A stretch of DNA of 8,670 bases from Methylocystis sp. GTDB taxonomy: Bacteria; Pseudomonadota; Alphaproteobacteria; Rhizobiales; Beijerinckiaceae. Each line of letters begins with the position of its first letter. The first letter of the stretch is position 1. The position numbers and the translations under genes are program-made. Location: NCBI GenBank assembly GCA_023253795.1, contig JALRFG010000075.1, positions 1 through 8,670 of the forward strand, read 5' to 3'. The notes under the pieces were generated by a model, which saw only the letters and a program-made list of their open reading frames with translations, was not told the DNA's origin and did no database searches. Shown here piece after piece: positions 6,744 through 8,670 of the stretch.

Positions 6744-7151
6744 ATGAAATCGCGGGATACACTTGTGCGCCTGAAGCGTTTTCAGGTCGAGGAGAAGCGG
6801 CGCCGCATTATTCAGTTGAACGCCATGATCGCGGAATTCACCCGCATGGCCAATGATCTCGATCGCGAAATTGCGACGGAAGAACAGCGCGTCAACATCG
6901 CCGACACCAATCACTACGCCTATCCGACCTATGCGCGCGCCGCGCGGACGCGCCGCGACAACATGGTCGCCTCGGTCAATGAATTACGTGGCCAGCTTGA
7001 AGAGGCCGAAGCCCGTTTTGAAGAGGCGAAAGAAGATCTCGCCAAGGCGCAAGGTCAGGAAGCGCGCGACCGTGGCGTGGAGCGCATGGTCGACGTCGTC
7101 GCCGAGCGTCAGGTCGCCGGCGAAATGCCTGCCGCCGCCCGCCGCGCGTAA
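6744..7151 (+). CDS. fliJ: Flagellar export protein FliJ (Hyphomicrobiales type)
   Basis: FliJ is a small soluble coiled-coil protein of the flagellar type III export apparatus that works with the FliI ATPase and escorts substrates to the export gate. The product has 135 residues and is almost wholly alpha-helical and charged. Two long helices (about residues 1-50 and 72-125) with heptad-like spacing of hydrophobic residues flank a short break containing HYAYPTYARAA (57-67), a stretch I associate with alphaproteobacterial FliJ proteins. MKSRDTLVRLKRFQVEEKRR at the N-terminus is also typical of Hyphomicrobiales homologues. Coiled-coil proteins evolve quickly, so the assignment depends on these two stretches rather than on catalytic residues. 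The gene stands alone: no other flagellar gene is in the window, and a terminator cuts it off from pqqDE. It has a plausible ribosome binding site and possibly a CtrA-type box. It converges on the membrane-protein gene 21 bases away. Confidence 0.75.
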   Translation: MKSRDTLVRLKRFQVEEKRRRIIQLNAMIAEFTRMANDLDREIATEEQRVNIADTNHYAYPTYARAARTRRDNMVASVNELRGQLEEAEARFEEAKEDLAKAQGQEARDRGVERMVDVVAERQVAGEMPAAARRA

Positions 7152-7156
7152 ATCAA

Positions 7157-7200
7157 GGATGCTTCCGCGGCGCTACTCGTCGCAATTGCCGGAAGCGTCC
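7157..7200. terminator. Inverted repeat between convergent fliJ and membrane-protein genes
   Basis: An 11-base arm at 7157-7167 (GGATGCTTCCG) pairs with 7190-7200 (CGGAAGCGTCC), with ten Watson-Crick pairs and one G-T wobble, across a 22-base loop. The right arm lies inside the last codons of the minus-strand gene. No T tract follows on either strand, so it is a weak candidate for a bidirectional terminator or a transcript-end structure. Confidence 0.35.
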
Positions 7201-8027
7201 TGAAAGGCCTCGACGAACTTCGCTTCCGTCGTGCCCTTGAGCGGCGAAAAGCCGTAGAGCCCGATCAGAAACAACGACGCGCCGCCAAAGGCGCGCGCCT
7301 GCGGCCCTGGCGACCGTATCTGCGCCAGCGCCTCCTTAAGCCTTTCCGCATAGGCCAGCTGCATCGCCTCGACCAGAGCAAGACCGCGTTTGCTCGCGGT
7401 TTCTCGCGTCATCACATAGCCCAGCGCGAACAAGGCGCCGATCGCCGCAAGCGTCAGATAGATCAGATAGGACGGGTTGGCGCCCTCCGCGAGAACAACC
7501 CGAAGCTTCAAGGCCGTCACCGCCAGAATAATGATCGTGCCGATGATCTGCGCCCAATGTTTCGCCTGGCGCACGGACGCCGGCTGGATCAGATCGTCAG
7601 CCGCCAGCTGCGCGCGCACCGGCGCCAGATCGACGTAAAGATGACGGCGCAGCGCCTTGTCCTCAAACAGCTGACGCGCGCTCGGGCTATGCCGCACGGC
7701 GGCGAGCAGACGCAGCTCCATTTCGTCGAGTTCGCCGTCCGCCGGTTTTTTTCCGGTAGGGTTAATATGTCCTTCCTCACCCAGAATGAGATAGCCCCGC
7801 TCATCGAGATCATAGACGAGCGTCTGGATGACGCGGCCAACGCCGCCGCTGAGCAGAGCCGTCGTCATCGCGCCAGGCTCGGCTGGTATCGCCGGCGGCG
7901 TCAGACGACCGCTGCGATCGGCAAAATATATGGCCAGAAAGCTCGCAAGCAGCACGCCGATCACAACGATGCCAAGAAAATTCAGAAAAGCCGGTCCGGG
8001 CAGATCAAGGAAAGGTAACGCCGGCAA
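7173..8027 (-). CDS. Membrane protein resembling the TIGR04222 family, function unknown
   Basis: The 284-residue protein has a hydrophobic segment near the N-terminus (about 14-34), a soluble region of about 120 residues (36-156), two adjacent membrane helices (about 158-178 and 185-206), an amphipathic stretch (216-237) and a weaker hydrophobic segment (248-260). The soluble region begins with ALLSGGVGRVIQTLVYDLDERGYLIL (57-82), which resembles the small helical, winged-helix-like domain of proteins labelled TIGR04222 (a family of uncertain role, often near gene pairs of unknown function). It lacks the Gly/Cys-rich tail that many such proteins carry and ends in GNCDE. No catalytic motif is visible. 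The start is a TTG, chosen for its ribosome binding site; an ATG nearby is out of frame. It lies 27 bases downstream of ctaA on the same strand, so they are probably cotranscribed, but no functional link to heme A synthesis is established. The family call is from memory and tentative. Confidence 0.6.
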   Translation of the reverse strand: MPALPFLDLPGPAFLNFLGIVVIGVLLASFLAIYFADRSGRLTPPAIPAEPGAMTTALLSGGVGRVIQTLVYDLDERGYLILGEEGHINPTGKKPADGELDEMELRLLAAVRHSPSARQLFEDKALRRHLYVDLAPVRAQLAADDLIQPASVRQAKHWAQIIGTIIILAVTALKLRVVLAEGANPSYLIYLTLAAIGALFALGYVMTRETASKRGLALVEAMQLAYAERLKEALAQIRSPGPQARAFGGASLFLIGLYGFSPLKGTTEAKFVEAFQDASGNCDE

Positions 8028-8034
8028 GGGTCAG

Positions 8035-8038
8035 CTCC
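8035..8038 (-). promoter_or_regulatory. Ribosome binding site deciding a TTG start
   Basis: On the minus strand GGAG lies seven bases before the TTG at 8027-8025. The closest upstream ATG (8041-8039) is out of frame, so TTG is the best-supported start of the membrane protein. Confidence 0.5.
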
Positions 8039-8054
8039 ATTCAACAGTTGGAAA

Positions 8055-8669
8055 TCAGGCGTGACGCAGCGCGTGATAGAGCCGCCGCGCCTGAAGGGTG
8101 ACTGTCGCCAGAACGGCGAGACCAATCGCCTGATGCGCCAGCGCCACGAACAGATGCGGCGTTCCGTCATAAGGCGGCTCAACCATCAGCAAGGTCGCAA
8201 CACCCAGTCCAATCTGCATCAACACATGCATGAACACGCTGATGGCGCCGCGACGCGCTCTGCCGCCGGCGTTCATCAATGCGTCGCCCAGATGCAGCAG
8301 CGCCAGCGTGAAAATCGCATAAGCGATCATGCGGTGGAAGAACTGCACCGTCACCGGATTATCGACCAGATTGTCCCACCATGGCGTCAGCGACCAGAGA
8401 TCCTGCATGGTCGGAAACAACCGGCCTTCCATCAACGGCCAGGTGTTGTCGATGTAACCGGCGCGCAAACCGGCGACGAGGCCACCGACAAAGATCTGGA
8501 GAAACACCGCGCCCAGCAGCGCAAAGGCCGTCGCGCACAATCGCCGGCCGGCGTCCTCAATGCTCAGACGCCGCTGCGGGCCAAGACCGCCGGCGATCCA
8601 CAGACAGGAGGCAAAAATCAGCGCCGCCAGCAGAAGATGCGTCGCGAGCCGCTCCTGAGCCACCTCGGT
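8055..8669 (-). CDS. ctaA: Heme A synthase, COX15/CtaA type, C-terminal part (5' end outside window)
   Basis: Heme A synthase oxidises the C8 methyl group of heme O to a formyl group, giving heme A for aa3-type cytochrome oxidase; it is a polytopic inner-membrane enzyme. The frame is open to the right edge and 204 residues are present, somewhat more than half of the usual length of about 350. The fragment begins with RLATHLLLAALIFASCLW, the second heme-ligand helix of the first half with His11 (counting from the first whole codon). Then come a membrane helix ending in GGLVAGLRAG, the NTWPLM block that is typical of COX15, FFHRMIAYAIF with His112, a further helix with MHVLMQIGLGVATLL, and LFVALAHQAIGLAVL with His179. 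His112 and His179 are the expected ligands of the second four-helix half. The gene's beginning is not visible. The membrane protein of unknown function follows after 27 bases. Confidence 0.92.
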   Translation of the reverse strand, partial: TEVAQERLATHLLLAALIFASCLWIAGGLGPQRRLSIEDAGRRLCATAFALLGAVFLQIFVGGLVAGLRAGYIDNTWPLMEGRLFPTMQDLWSLTPWWDNLVDNPVTVQFFHRMIAYAIFTLALLHLGDALMNAGGRARRGAISVFMHVLMQIGLGVATLLMVEPPYDGTPHLFVALAHQAIGLAVLATVTLQARRLYHALRHA

Positions 8670-8670
8670 G

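Overview
The window looks like chromosomal DNA of a GC-rich alphaproteobacterium, most likely a Hyphomicrobiales member and plausibly a methylotroph or methanotroph. The support is a psd-pssA phospholipid pair, a Hyphomicrobiales-type FliJ, a COX15-type heme A synthase and a PQQ cofactor operon of the kind that serves methanol or other alcohol dehydrogenases. The lifestyle is inference, because no dehydrogenase gene lies here. No IS element, phage gene, tRNA, rRNA or CRISPR array is visible, and no stretch above about 300 bases lacks a gene.

Layout. Bases 2-388 (+) hold the C-terminal end of MoeA (molybdenum cofactor). Bases 469-2003 (+) hold psd and pssA, the two enzymes that make phosphatidylethanolamine by way of phosphatidylserine. 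A convergent gene at 2009-3172 (-) encodes a predicted lipoprotein with a DUF900-type alpha/beta hydrolase fold. A 258-base divergent intergenic region (3173-3430) separates it from a tight three-gene PQQ operon at 3431-6565 (+): pqqB, pqqC and a fused pqqD-pqqE. These genes overlap at their stop/start codons and the operon ends in a strong intrinsic terminator at 6592-6621. Next comes a lone fliJ-like gene at 6744-7151 (+). It converges on a minus-strand pair: a membrane protein resembling TIGR04222 (7173-8027) and, upstream of it, a heme A synthase (ctaA/COX15) that runs off the right edge.

How the genes work together. PqqE, with the PqqD domain as carrier of the PqqA peptide, makes the first Glu-Tyr cross-link; PqqB hydroxylates; PqqC performs the final ring closure and oxidation. 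The substrate peptide gene pqqA is not in its usual place before pqqB, and no peptidase gene (pqqF/G) is present, so these must be elsewhere. Psd and PssA act in series at the inner membrane. Heme A synthase supplies aa3-type terminal oxidase.

I did not find a convincing undescribed system. The points most worth a second look are the PqqD-PqqE fusion with a full set of Fe-S ligands, the missing pqqA, and the unexplained membrane protein downstream of ctaA.
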